The position numbers and the translations under genes were made by a program. The notes beneath the pieces were generated by a model. It worked only from the letters and a program-made list of their open reading frames with translations. It searched no databases and was not told where the DNA came from. DNA of 64,000 bases from a bacterium SCSIO 12827 (lineage in GTDB: Bacteria > Pseudomonadota > Alphaproteobacteria > Rhodospirillales > Casp-alpha2). Shown piece by piece: positions 35,653-42,617 of the stretch (positions within the stretch are counted from its first letter, which is position 1; each line of letters begins with the position of its first letter). The stretch lies in assembly GCA_024397995.1 (NCBI GenBank), contig CP073746.1:558001-622000 (forward strand). Direction: 5' to 3'.

Positions 35653-35666
35653 TTGATCAAAATCAA
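35653..35666 (-). promoter_or_regulatory. Perfect FNR/FixK/Anr-type box upstream of cytochrome c peroxidase
   Basis: TTGATCAAAATCAA matches the TTGAT-N4-ATCAA consensus exactly. At a class II activator position (centre near -41.5) the transcript would start around 35617, with GATAAC on the minus strand near the -10 position. Cytochrome c peroxidase genes are known FNR/Anr targets in several proteobacteria. This indicates induction at low oxygen. Confidence 0.75.
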
Positions 35667-35694
35667 AGGCTTGCCATTTTTGACGGGGATGGGA

Positions 35695-37023
35695 TCACAG
35701 GCCGCTGATCATCACCCAGGCCACCGCTGCCGGGGCGACGAAGCGGCAGATGAAAATCCAAACCCGGGCCAGGGCGAAGGGATGGTCACCACCGGACTGT
35801 GCCTCGTCGACGGCGCGGGCGGCGACGGACCAGCCGACGAACAGTGCGATCAAAATCCCGCCAAGCGGCAGCATGATGTTGGACGCCAGGTAATCGACCG
35901 CATCGAGGATGACCTTGCCGCCGATCGTGATGTCTTTCCACGGGCCCAGCGACAGGGCCGAGGGCACGCCCAAGGCCCAGGTCACGGCCCCGGCCCCCCA
36001 AGTCGCGATTCGGCGGGACAGTTTCCGTTCGTCGATCAGGTAGGACACCACGGGTTCGATGATCGACACCGCCGAGGTCAGGGCGGCGATGGCCAGGAGG
36101 GTGAAGAATAGGAAAGAGAACAGTGCCCCCGCCGGCATCTGCGCGAATACGGCGGGCAGGGTGATGAAGGTCAGTCCGGGGCCGGCCGCCGGGTCGAAGC
36201 CGAAGGCGAACACGGCGGGCAGGATCATCAACCCGGCGATCACGGCGAAGCCCGTATCCAGAAGCGTCACCTGGGCGGCGGTCTTGGGCAGATTGACCTG
36301 CCGGTTCAGGTAGCTGGCATAGGTGATCATGGTCCCCATGCCCAATGACAGGGAAAAGAACGCCTGCCCCAATGCGGCGTTCACCGTGTTCCAGGTCACC
36401 TTGGAAAAATCGGGGGTCAGGAAAAACGCGATGCCTTTGGCGGCGCCGTCGAGGGTCACGGCGCGGACGGCCAGGACGATGACCAGCAGCGCCAGGATCG
36501 GCATCAGGATGCGTGCCGCCCGCTCGATCCCATGGCGCACGCCACCGGCGACGATCACCAGGGTCAGCACCATGAAGGCGGTGTGGAAACCGATCACGTC
36601 CAGAGGGTTGGCGATGAAGGTGCCGAAGGCCGCGCCCAGGACCTTGGGATCGTTGGACACAAGCGCCCCCGTTACGGACTTGAGGGCGTAGGCCAGGGTC
36701 CAGCCGCCGACCACGGAATAGAACGACAGGATGACGAAGCCGGCGATGACGCCGAGCCCGCCCGCGGCAAGCCAGGCCCCGCCTTTCAGCACCCGGAAGG
36801 AGCCCACGGGATTGCGCTGCCCGGCGCGGCCGATGGCGAATTCGGCCAGCATCACGCTGAGCCCGATGGTCAGAACGAAGACGATGTAGAGCACCAGGAA
36901 CGCGCCGCCGCCGTTCTGTCCGGTCATAAAGGGGAATTTCCAGATATTGCCGAGCCCCACGGCCGATCCGGCGGCGGCCAGGACAAACCCCAGCCGCGTG
37001 GCGAAATGATCGCGCTGTGCCAT
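35695..37023 (-). CDS. Sodium-dependent transporter of the NSS/SNF family
   Basis: This 442-residue membrane protein begins with RLGFVLAAAGSAVGLGNIWKFP, the hallmark first helix of neurotransmitter:sodium symporters, and has about 11 membrane segments. Bacterial members import amino acids such as tryptophan, tyrosine or alanine with sodium. The substrate is not evident. It follows the AEC transporter gene on the same strand; a strong 12-bp stem lies between them. Confidence 0.88.
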   Translation of the reverse strand: MAQRDHFATRLGFVLAAAGSAVGLGNIWKFPFMTGQNGGGAFLVLYIVFVLTIGLSVMLAEFAIGRAGQRNPVGSFRVLKGGAWLAAGGLGVIAGFVILSFYSVVGGWTLAYALKSVTGALVSNDPKVLGAAFGTFIANPLDVIGFHTAFMVLTLVIVAGGVRHGIERAARILMPILALLVIVLAVRAVTLDGAAKGIAFFLTPDFSKVTWNTVNAALGQAFFSLSLGMGTMITYASYLNRQVNLPKTAAQVTLLDTGFAVIAGLMILPAVFAFGFDPAAGPGLTFITLPAVFAQMPAGALFSFLFFTLLAIAALTSAVSIIEPVVSYLIDERKLSRRIATWGAGAVTWALGVPSALSLGPWKDITIGGKVILDAVDYLASNIMLPLGGILIALFVGWSVAARAVDEAQSGGDHPFALARVWIFICRFVAPAAVAWVMISGL

Positions 37024-37044
37024 GCGCTGCCTCCCCGTCGGTTT

Positions 37045-37074
37045 TTTGATGCCGGGCAGTGTCCCGGCATCAAA
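37045..37074. repeat. Perfect 12-bp stem-loop between AEC and NSS transporter genes
   Basis: TTTGATGCCGGG (37045-37056) and CCCGGCATCAAA (37063-37074) pair perfectly around a 6-base loop. On the minus strand it follows the AEC stop codon by 3 bases, but it is followed by A residues rather than T, so it is not a standard terminator there. It may be a processing or stabilising hairpin. On the plus strand no gene needs it. Confidence 0.5.
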
Positions 37075-37077
37075 CGA

Positions 37078-38007
37078 TTAGAATAGCTTTTGCGCGATCA
37101 CAAGACTGACGGGGACGGTGATCAGGCTCAACAGCGTTTGTAGGGTGATCATGCTGGCGGCCAATGGCGCGTCGCCGCCCATCTCGCGGGCGATGGTGAA
37201 GGATGACGGCGGCATCGGCATCACTGCGAAGATGGTGATGACATAGGCGGGCACACCTGTGATGCCCAACTGCCAGCACATGGCCCAGGCGGCCGCCGGG
37301 AAGACCAGGAACTTGACCGCCGTGGCAAGCGCGATGGGAGCTACAGAGGCCTTCATCTCGTGCAGGCGAATGTTGGCGCCGACGGCCAGAAGCACGATGG
37401 GCAGGGCCGCGCGGCCGAGCATGCCCGTTGCTTCGTGAACCACCGGAATTTCCCCGACGCCGATGTACTGAACGCCCATGCCCAAGGCCACGGACAGGAT
37501 CAGGGGATTGCGCGCCAGATCCCTGGCCACGGGGGCCCACAGGCTGCCGGCGCCGCCCTGGTGCAGTATGATGTTCATCAGGCTGATGATCAGGACATTG
37601 GTCGGCGGAATCAGCACCGCCGTGCACAGCGCGGCCACGGCCAATCCATCCGCACCGAACAGGCGTTCGGCAATGGCGAGCGCGATGAACGTGTTGTGGC
37701 GGGCGGAGCCCTGCAGGATGCTGGTCGCCTGGGGCCGGTTGAAGCCGAGCGCCAGACCCAGGATCAACGACACGATGACCGCCGCGACAAGCCCTGTCAG
37801 AATGATCGCCGCAAGTGGGCCGATGAATCCGCCGGCCAGTTCTGTGGTCGAGGTCTTGTAGAACAAGAGGCTCGGGAACAGCACCCAGTAGACCAGCTTG
37901 TCGTTCAGGTTCCAGAACTCGATCGACGGAATGCCGTTCCGGCGCAGAAGATTGCCCAGAAGGATCAGCACGAAGATCGGCAGGATCGCCCATAGGATGT
38001 TCAGCAT
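37078..38007 (-). CDS. AEC family transporter (auxin efflux carrier type permease)
   Basis: This 309-residue protein has ten hydrophobic segments, beginning LNILWAILPIFVLILLGNLL. It has the two-lobed AEC pattern with GSARHNTFIALAIAERLFG in the first lobe and MPMPPSSFTIAREMGGD in the second. Bacterial AEC proteins move malate, malonate or related organic acids. It is separated by 15 bases from the TerC gene upstream on the same strand and may be co-transcribed with it. Confidence 0.85.
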   Translation of the reverse strand: MLNILWAILPIFVLILLGNLLRRNGIPSIEFWNLNDKLVYWVLFPSLLFYKTSTTELAGGFIGPLAAIILTGLVAAVIVSLILGLALGFNRPQATSILQGSARHNTFIALAIAERLFGADGLAVAALCTAVLIPPTNVLIISLMNIILHQGGAGSLWAPVARDLARNPLILSVALGMGVQYIGVGEIPVVHEATGMLGRAALPIVLLAVGANIRLHEMKASVAPIALATAVKFLVFPAAAWAMCWQLGITGVPAYVITIFAVMPMPPSSFTIAREMGGDAPLAASMITLQTLLSLITVPVSLVIAQKLF

Positions 38008-38022
38008 CGCCGGTTCCCGCCG

Positions 38023-38757
38023 TCAGCCGGCTTTGCCCGCGCGCAGGCGGTTCCGCCGCCGCTGGGCCGCCAGGTTCAATATCTCGACAAGCATCGAGAA
38101 GGCGATGGCGAAGTACAGATATCCACGCGGAATGTGGAAATGCATGCCGTCGGCGACCAGGGCCATGCCGACCAGCAGTAGGAACGCCAGGGCCAGCATC
38201 TTGGTTGTCGGGTGATCCTGGATGAACCGCGCCACCGGACCCGCCGACCATATCATGATCACCATGGCGATCACGACGGCGGTGATCATCACCGGCAACT
38301 GATCGGACATGCCGACGGCGGTGACCACGCTGTCGATGGAAAACACGATGTCGAGCACGATGATCTGGCCGATCACCGCGCCGAAGGCGGCGGCCTTGGT
38401 GACGGGGGCTTCTTCCGCGTCGCCTTCGATGGTGTTGTGGATTTCATGGGTGCCCTTGGCCAAAAGGAACACGCCGCCGGCCAGCAGGATCACGTCGCGC
38501 CAGGACACGACATGGTCAATGAAGGGAATGGTGAAGATGGGTGCCGTCAGACCGATGATCCAGGCGATGGAGGCAAGCAGGACAATGCGCATGCCGAGCG
38601 CGGCCATCAGGCCCAGCTTGCGCGCCTTTTCCTGCTGTGCGGCCGGTAGTTTGGCGGCGATCACGGAGATGAACACAAGGTTGTCGATGCCGAGAACGAT
38701 CTCAAGCGCCGTCAGGGTGAACAGGCTGAGCCAGAGGTTCGGATCTGCGAAGTCCAT
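38023..38757 (-). CDS. TerC family integral membrane protein
   Basis: This 244-residue protein has about seven membrane segments with the TerC-type acidic motifs LEIVLGIDNLVFISV near residue 18 and IVLDIVFSIDSVVTAVGM near residue 140. Members are linked to manganese or calcium export, metal loading of exported proteins, or tellurite resistance. The C-terminus ends in a basic tail (RRRNRLRAGKAG). It lies between the TSUP and AEC genes on the same strand. Confidence 0.87.
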   Translation of the reverse strand: MDFADPNLWLSLFTLTALEIVLGIDNLVFISVIAAKLPAAQQEKARKLGLMAALGMRIVLLASIAWIIGLTAPIFTIPFIDHVVSWRDVILLAGGVFLLAKGTHEIHNTIEGDAEEAPVTKAAAFGAVIGQIIVLDIVFSIDSVVTAVGMSDQLPVMITAVVIAMVIMIWSAGPVARFIQDHPTTKMLALAFLLLVGMALVADGMHFHIPRGYLYFAIAFSMLVEILNLAAQRRRNRLRAGKAG

Positions 38758-38792
38758 GGACGTCTCCTTCGGAAACGGGGTGGATCAGCGTA

Positions 38793-39560
38793 TCAGAAAA
38801 CGGCGCGGCGGATCAGGTTCAGGCCGATCAGGAACAGCAGGACCAGCATGGCGCGGCGAAAGGCTTCTTCATTGATGTGCCGGCGAATGCGTTCGCCGGT
38901 CAGAATGCCCGCCATGCCGGGAACGCAGGCCGCCGTCGACAGCCAGACGTTTGAGGGGTTCAGCACGCCGTTGGACCAGTAGAACGCGGCCAGCGGCACG
39001 GCGCCGGTGACGTAGACCAAGGCGACGGCACGCACCCAGACGTCCTTCGGCAGCCGCAACATGACCAGATACATGATGATCGGCGGGCCCCAGACGGTGG
39101 ACAGGCCGCCCAGCAGGCCGCCGGTAACGCCGGCCAGCGGCCCAGCCCAAAGCCGGGTGCGCGGCGTCAGGGGGTCCAGATGTGGCTTCCACATGTTCGA
39201 CGCGGCAAAGGCCGCGACGATGCAACCGAGCACCAGGAACACGCCCTTGGTGTCCATGCCGGCCAGCATCCGCGAGCCCAGGAACAGGCAGGGCAGGAAT
39301 ACGGCGATCAATAGCCAGTGTTCCTTCAGCGTTTCTATCCAGCCGCTGGAGCGGATCGCCTGCCACAGGTTGGTGATCAGGATCGGCATGACGACGAAGG
39401 CGATGGTGTCCTTGGCCGGTAGTAGGTCGAACGTGAAGATGATCGACATGGTGATGATCGGCAGGCCGATCCCGGAAATACCCTTCATGGTGCCGCCAAG
39501 AAATATGGCGAGTGCCAGCAAGGCCAGCGTCACCGGCGGTTGCCCGAGAATATCCAGCAT
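38793..39560 (-). CDS. TauE/SafE (TSUP) family transporter
   Basis: This 255-residue protein has the TSUP double repeat of four helices; the hallmark GGTMKGISGIGLPIITM starts the first and AGVTGGLLGGLSTVWGPP the second. The ATG at 39560 lies two bases from the stop of the preceding enolase-superfamily gene; the longer frame overlaps that gene without similarity. TSUP proteins export sulfite, sulfoacetate or other small anions. With xsc and TauD-type genes in the same window a sulfur-anion role is possible, but its direct neighbours do not prove it. Confidence 0.87.
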   Translation of the reverse strand: MLDILGQPPVTLALLALAIFLGGTMKGISGIGLPIITMSIIFTFDLLPAKDTIAFVVMPILITNLWQAIRSSGWIETLKEHWLLIAVFLPCLFLGSRMLAGMDTKGVFLVLGCIVAAFAASNMWKPHLDPLTPRTRLWAGPLAGVTGGLLGGLSTVWGPPIIMYLVMLRLPKDVWVRAVALVYVTGAVPLAAFYWSNGVLNPSNVWLSTAACVPGMAGILTGERIRRHINEEAFRRAMLVLLFLIGLNLIRRAVF

Positions 39561-39562
39561 GC

Positions 39563-40648
39563 CTAGACCGTCATCCGAACGGTTTCCGCCGCCAGCGCGT
39601 CCAGCGCCGCGTCGTCGATCAGCGCGGGGGGCTTGGGCGTCAGGATCACGGCGCCGCGGTCCATGCGGATGGGATCGGCGAACAGGGTCTGGTGCGGCTT
39701 CAGAAAGCCGTTCATTTCCCCGGCATTTGAAATGTGGGTGCGGGCGATGCAGGTTTCCATCCAGCATCCCGGGTCGGCGGCCACGCCGTTGCCGAGAACC
39801 GGCTCCATCCCCAGTTCGCGGATGCGGGTCAGCTGCTCGGCCAGGGCGGCGAGCGAGCCTGCCTTCATCAGTTTCAGCTTCACGAACCGGGCACTGCCGC
39901 TTTCCGCCGCGCGCTCGATCTCAGCCGGCCCGTAGATGCTTTCGTCCAGCATCATGGGCACGGACGAGATGTCGGAAACCGCCTTGGCCGCGTCCCAGTC
40001 GTCCATGTGGCAGGGCTGTTCGAACAGTTCGATATGATCGGGGGCGAGAATGCGGGTGAAGGCCAGGGCGTCGGCCTGGGAAAATCCCTGGTTGCCGTCG
40101 ATGCGCAGTTTCAGGGTTCCGGCGGGCAGGCGGCCGACTTCGGCCTGGATGAATTTCAGGCGCTTGGCGTCGGATTCCCATTCGAACCCGACCTTGACCT
40201 TCACCGTGCCGTAACCGGCCTGGCGGTGACGTTCCAGTTCAGCCACGATTCCGGCCTCGTCGGAGGCACTGAGGATCGCCAGAAGCGGCACGGGGATATC
40301 CTGGGTGATGTTCAGGAAAGGGCTGCCTTCCGCCATCTCAATGGCGGTCACAACGGAAGACACGGCAAAAGGCGCCTTCTTGAGATGAGTGAGGGCCAAC
40401 TCCTTGGCCGACGCGGCGTCCCGTCCCTTTATCGCCGTCGCCAATTCCCGGACCTTGGCCCAGGCGCTGTCGATGGTTTCGGCCGTATAGCCGGTCAGGA
40501 TCGTCGCTTCGCCGAAGCCGTGCTCGCCACCGTCGCCATGGACGGTGACCAGGATGGTGTCGAAGGCGGTGACGGCGCCGAAGGCAAGCTTGTAAGGCAC
40601 CTTCAGGGGCAGCGACAGTCGGCGCAGGGTAATTTTGGAAATGATCAT
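39563..40648 (-). CDS. Mandelate racemase/muconate lactonizing enzyme family protein (enolase superfamily)
   Basis: This 361-residue protein has the enolase-superfamily barrel with KxK in TVKVKVGF, metal ligands in LRIDGNQGF (Asp), ELFEQP (Glu) and MLDESIY (Asp-Glu), and a final Lys in RFVKLKLMKAG. The KxK-plus-Lys arrangement fits the MLE subgroup, which includes dipeptide epimerases and o-succinylbenzoate synthases. The precise substrate is not evident. Its stop codon is 2 bases from the start of the TSUP gene, so the two are almost certainly co-transcribed, which hints that the exporter handles a related anion. Confidence 0.87.
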   Translation of the reverse strand: MIISKITLRRLSLPLKVPYKLAFGAVTAFDTILVTVHGDGGEHGFGEATILTGYTAETIDSAWAKVRELATAIKGRDAASAKELALTHLKKAPFAVSSVVTAIEMAEGSPFLNITQDIPVPLLAILSASDEAGIVAELERHRQAGYGTVKVKVGFEWESDAKRLKFIQAEVGRLPAGTLKLRIDGNQGFSQADALAFTRILAPDHIELFEQPCHMDDWDAAKAVSDISSVPMMLDESIYGPAEIERAAESGSARFVKLKLMKAGSLAALAEQLTRIRELGMEPVLGNGVAADPGCWMETCIARTHISNAGEMNGFLKPHQTLFADPIRMDRGAVILTPKPPALIDDAALDALAAETVRMTV

Positions 40649-40808
40649 GGTGGGCGGTCTTGTGGATGGTGTGGGCGGTATCGAAGGCGGCCATCATAAC
40701 GGTTTCGCCCCGTGCCGCCAGCCATCTTGCTGGCATGTCGTTTCGGCAGGCTTGAAAACCGGCCATTTTCAGCCGTTCCTGCCCTCTGGCCCTGGGGCTG
40801 GGGTGCTC

Positions 40809-40826
40809 TATAATGATCTATAGATC
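40809..40826 (+). promoter_or_regulatory. Promoter -10 with adjacent 12-bp palindrome
   Basis: A consensus TATAAT (40809-40814) is directly followed by the perfect palindrome GATCTATAGATC (40815-40826), at the expected transcript start, about 40 bases before the coiled-coil membrane protein. The -35 is poor. A repressor site over the start point is plausible. The rest of the 219-base divergent region shows nothing else clear. Confidence 0.4.
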
Positions 40827-40867
40827 GGGGCGGGAGGCCTTCACATCCATTGCGAGGACCGAAATCC

Positions 40868-41563
40868 ATGAGCGAACAGAACGGCAAGAACAGCACAGCC
40901 AAACCGGCGGCCAAACCGGCGCCGAAGGCAGGGAGCAAGACGGCGGCGGCCCCGGACCCGGCAGCCAAGACGGCCACTGACGGCACCGCCAAGAAGTCCG
41001 CCTTGGGCGGACTTAGCAGCGCCATCGGCATGGACGGGTCGGCGGCCACCTGGAAGCGGGTCGCCCTGGCGTTGTTCGTGGTGGCCGGTCTGGCCATCGT
41101 CGCGGCGGTCGACTACGCATCGGACGTGTCCCAGGCCCAAAATGACATGTCTCGTCTGCGCGCCCAGGTCGCCGAGGAACGGATCGCCATGAAAGCGGCG
41201 CAGGACAAGTTCATGAAGGAATCCGCGGACATTGCGGAAGCCGTGGCGAACAAGAAGGAAGAGCTGGCGGCGACCCAGGCCGATATCGACAAGCGCCGGG
41301 CCGAGGCCCAGGAGCTGGAGGCCAAGCTGTCGAGCCTTTATACGGAAACCAAGACGGCTCTGGAGGCCGCCTCGGAAGCGGCCCGCAAGCAGGCCGACGC
41401 CCAGACCGCCCTCGACAAGCTGAATGCCGAGCGCGCCAAACTGGCGGCCCAGATCAAGTCCGGGCGCGAGAACCTGGGAGCCTTGGAAAAGGACGCCGAC
41501 AGCATGATGAAGGGGCTTAAGGACACGATCGCCCGCATCAAGGGCGCCCTCGACAAACTCTGA
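40868..41563 (+). CDS. Single-pass membrane protein with long coiled coil, function unknown
   Basis: This 231-residue protein starts at the ATG at 40868. It has a disordered Lys/Ala-rich N-terminus (about residues 1-50), one membrane helix (VALALFVVAGLAIVAAV, about 62-80) and a long alpha-helical coiled coil rich in Ala, Glu and Lys to the end. It is likely a cytoplasm-to-periplasm tethered structural protein. I do not recognise a family, and similarity to other coiled coils would be compositional. The next gene starts 32 bases downstream. Confidence 0.75.
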   Translation: MSEQNGKNSTAKPAAKPAPKAGSKTAAAPDPAAKTATDGTAKKSALGGLSSAIGMDGSAATWKRVALALFVVAGLAIVAAVDYASDVSQAQNDMSRLRAQVAEERIAMKAAQDKFMKESADIAEAVANKKEELAATQADIDKRRAEAQELEAKLSSLYTETKTALEAASEAARKQADAQTALDKLNAERAKLAAQIKSGRENLGALEKDADSMMKGLKDTIARIKGALDKL

Positions 41564-41595
41564 CCAACCACCTGATCGACTAAGGACTTTACGAC

Positions 41596-42510
41596 ATGAC
41601 GGCATACCGCGCGGCGGTGATCGGCCTCGGCGCCATGGGCATGGGCATGGCGAAATCCCTGGTGACGGCGGGCATCGACACCGCCGGCTGCGACATCTCC
41701 GAGGATGCCCGCGCCGCCTTCGCCGCCGCCGGCGGCAGGGCGGCCGGAACCCCGGCCGAGGCGGCCCGGGGGGCGGACGCCGTCGCCGTGGTCGTCGTCA
41801 ACGCCCAGCAGGTGGAGGCGGTCCTGACCGGCCCGGACGGGGTGCTGGAAGCGCTTGCCCCGGGGGTGGTGGTTCTCGGCTGCGCCACCATGCCGCCGGA
41901 CACGGCCATTTCCCTGGCCAAGATGGTCGAAGCCAAGGGGGCGCTCTATCTGGACGCGCCGATTTCTGGCGGCCCCGTCAAGTCGGCGGCGGGCAAACTG
42001 TCGGTCATGGCCTCGGGTTCCGCCGATGCCTTCGCCAAGGCCCGTCCGTTGCTCGACGCCGTGGCGGAAAAGGTGTTCGAACTGGGCGACGGCCCCGGCC
42101 CCGGGTCGACCATGAAGATGGTCAACCAGCTGCTGGCCGGTGTGCATATCGCAACGGCCATGGAGGCTATGGCGCTGGCGATCAAAAGCGGCCTGGACGC
42201 CAAGACGGTGTTCGAAGTCATCACCGCCTCGGCGGGCAATTCCTGGATGTTCGAAAACCGCGTACCCCATGTGCTGGACGGTGACTACAGCCCGAAAAGT
42301 GCCGTCGATATCTTCATCAAGGATCTGGGCATCGTGCTGGCGCAGGGTGAAAAACTGGACTTCCCCCTGCCGATTTCCGAAACCGCGTTCGGCCGGTATC
42401 AGCAGGCCAAAGACATGGGCCTGGGCCGGCAGGATGATGCCTCGCTTATCAAAGTCTATCAACGGGACGGCGGGTTCCCGTTGCCCGGAGAGCCCGGGGA
42501 CGAGGGCTGA
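41596..42510 (+). CDS. NAD-dependent 3-hydroxyacid dehydrogenase (HIBADH family, LtnD-like)
   Basis: This 304-residue protein has the N-terminal Rossmann motif VIGLGAMGMGMAKSLV, the substrate-binding DAPISGGPVKSAAG, and the catalytic Lys in MKMVNQLLAGVHIA. The stretch GCATMPPDTA resembles L-threonate dehydrogenase LtnD rather than classical hydroxyisobutyrate dehydrogenase. In threonate catabolism LtnD works with a kinase and a class II aldolase. A class II aldolase exists at 2656 but is far away, and no kinase is present, so this role is tentative. Confidence 0.85.
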   Translation: MTAYRAAVIGLGAMGMGMAKSLVTAGIDTAGCDISEDARAAFAAAGGRAAGTPAEAARGADAVAVVVVNAQQVEAVLTGPDGVLEALAPGVVVLGCATMPPDTAISLAKMVEAKGALYLDAPISGGPVKSAAGKLSVMASGSADAFAKARPLLDAVAEKVFELGDGPGPGSTMKMVNQLLAGVHIATAMEAMALAIKSGLDAKTVFEVITASAGNSWMFENRVPHVLDGDYSPKSAVDIFIKDLGIVLAQGEKLDFPLPISETAFGRYQQAKDMGLGRQDDASLIKVYQRDGGFPLPGEPGDEG

Positions 42511-42617
42511 GCCTCCGGCTGCTTCTTGCCTCTTGCCATCCTATGGATGAATATTAACCGATCCGGGGATCGTCACGATCCCTGAACCGATTGAGGCAAC
42601 AGGGGACTTTGGGGGGC

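Noticed and set aside
42566-42582. GGGATCG/CGATCCC hairpin before the DUF3604 gene
   Set aside because: The stem is short and lacks a T-tract or clear regulatory context, so it was not listed as a feature.
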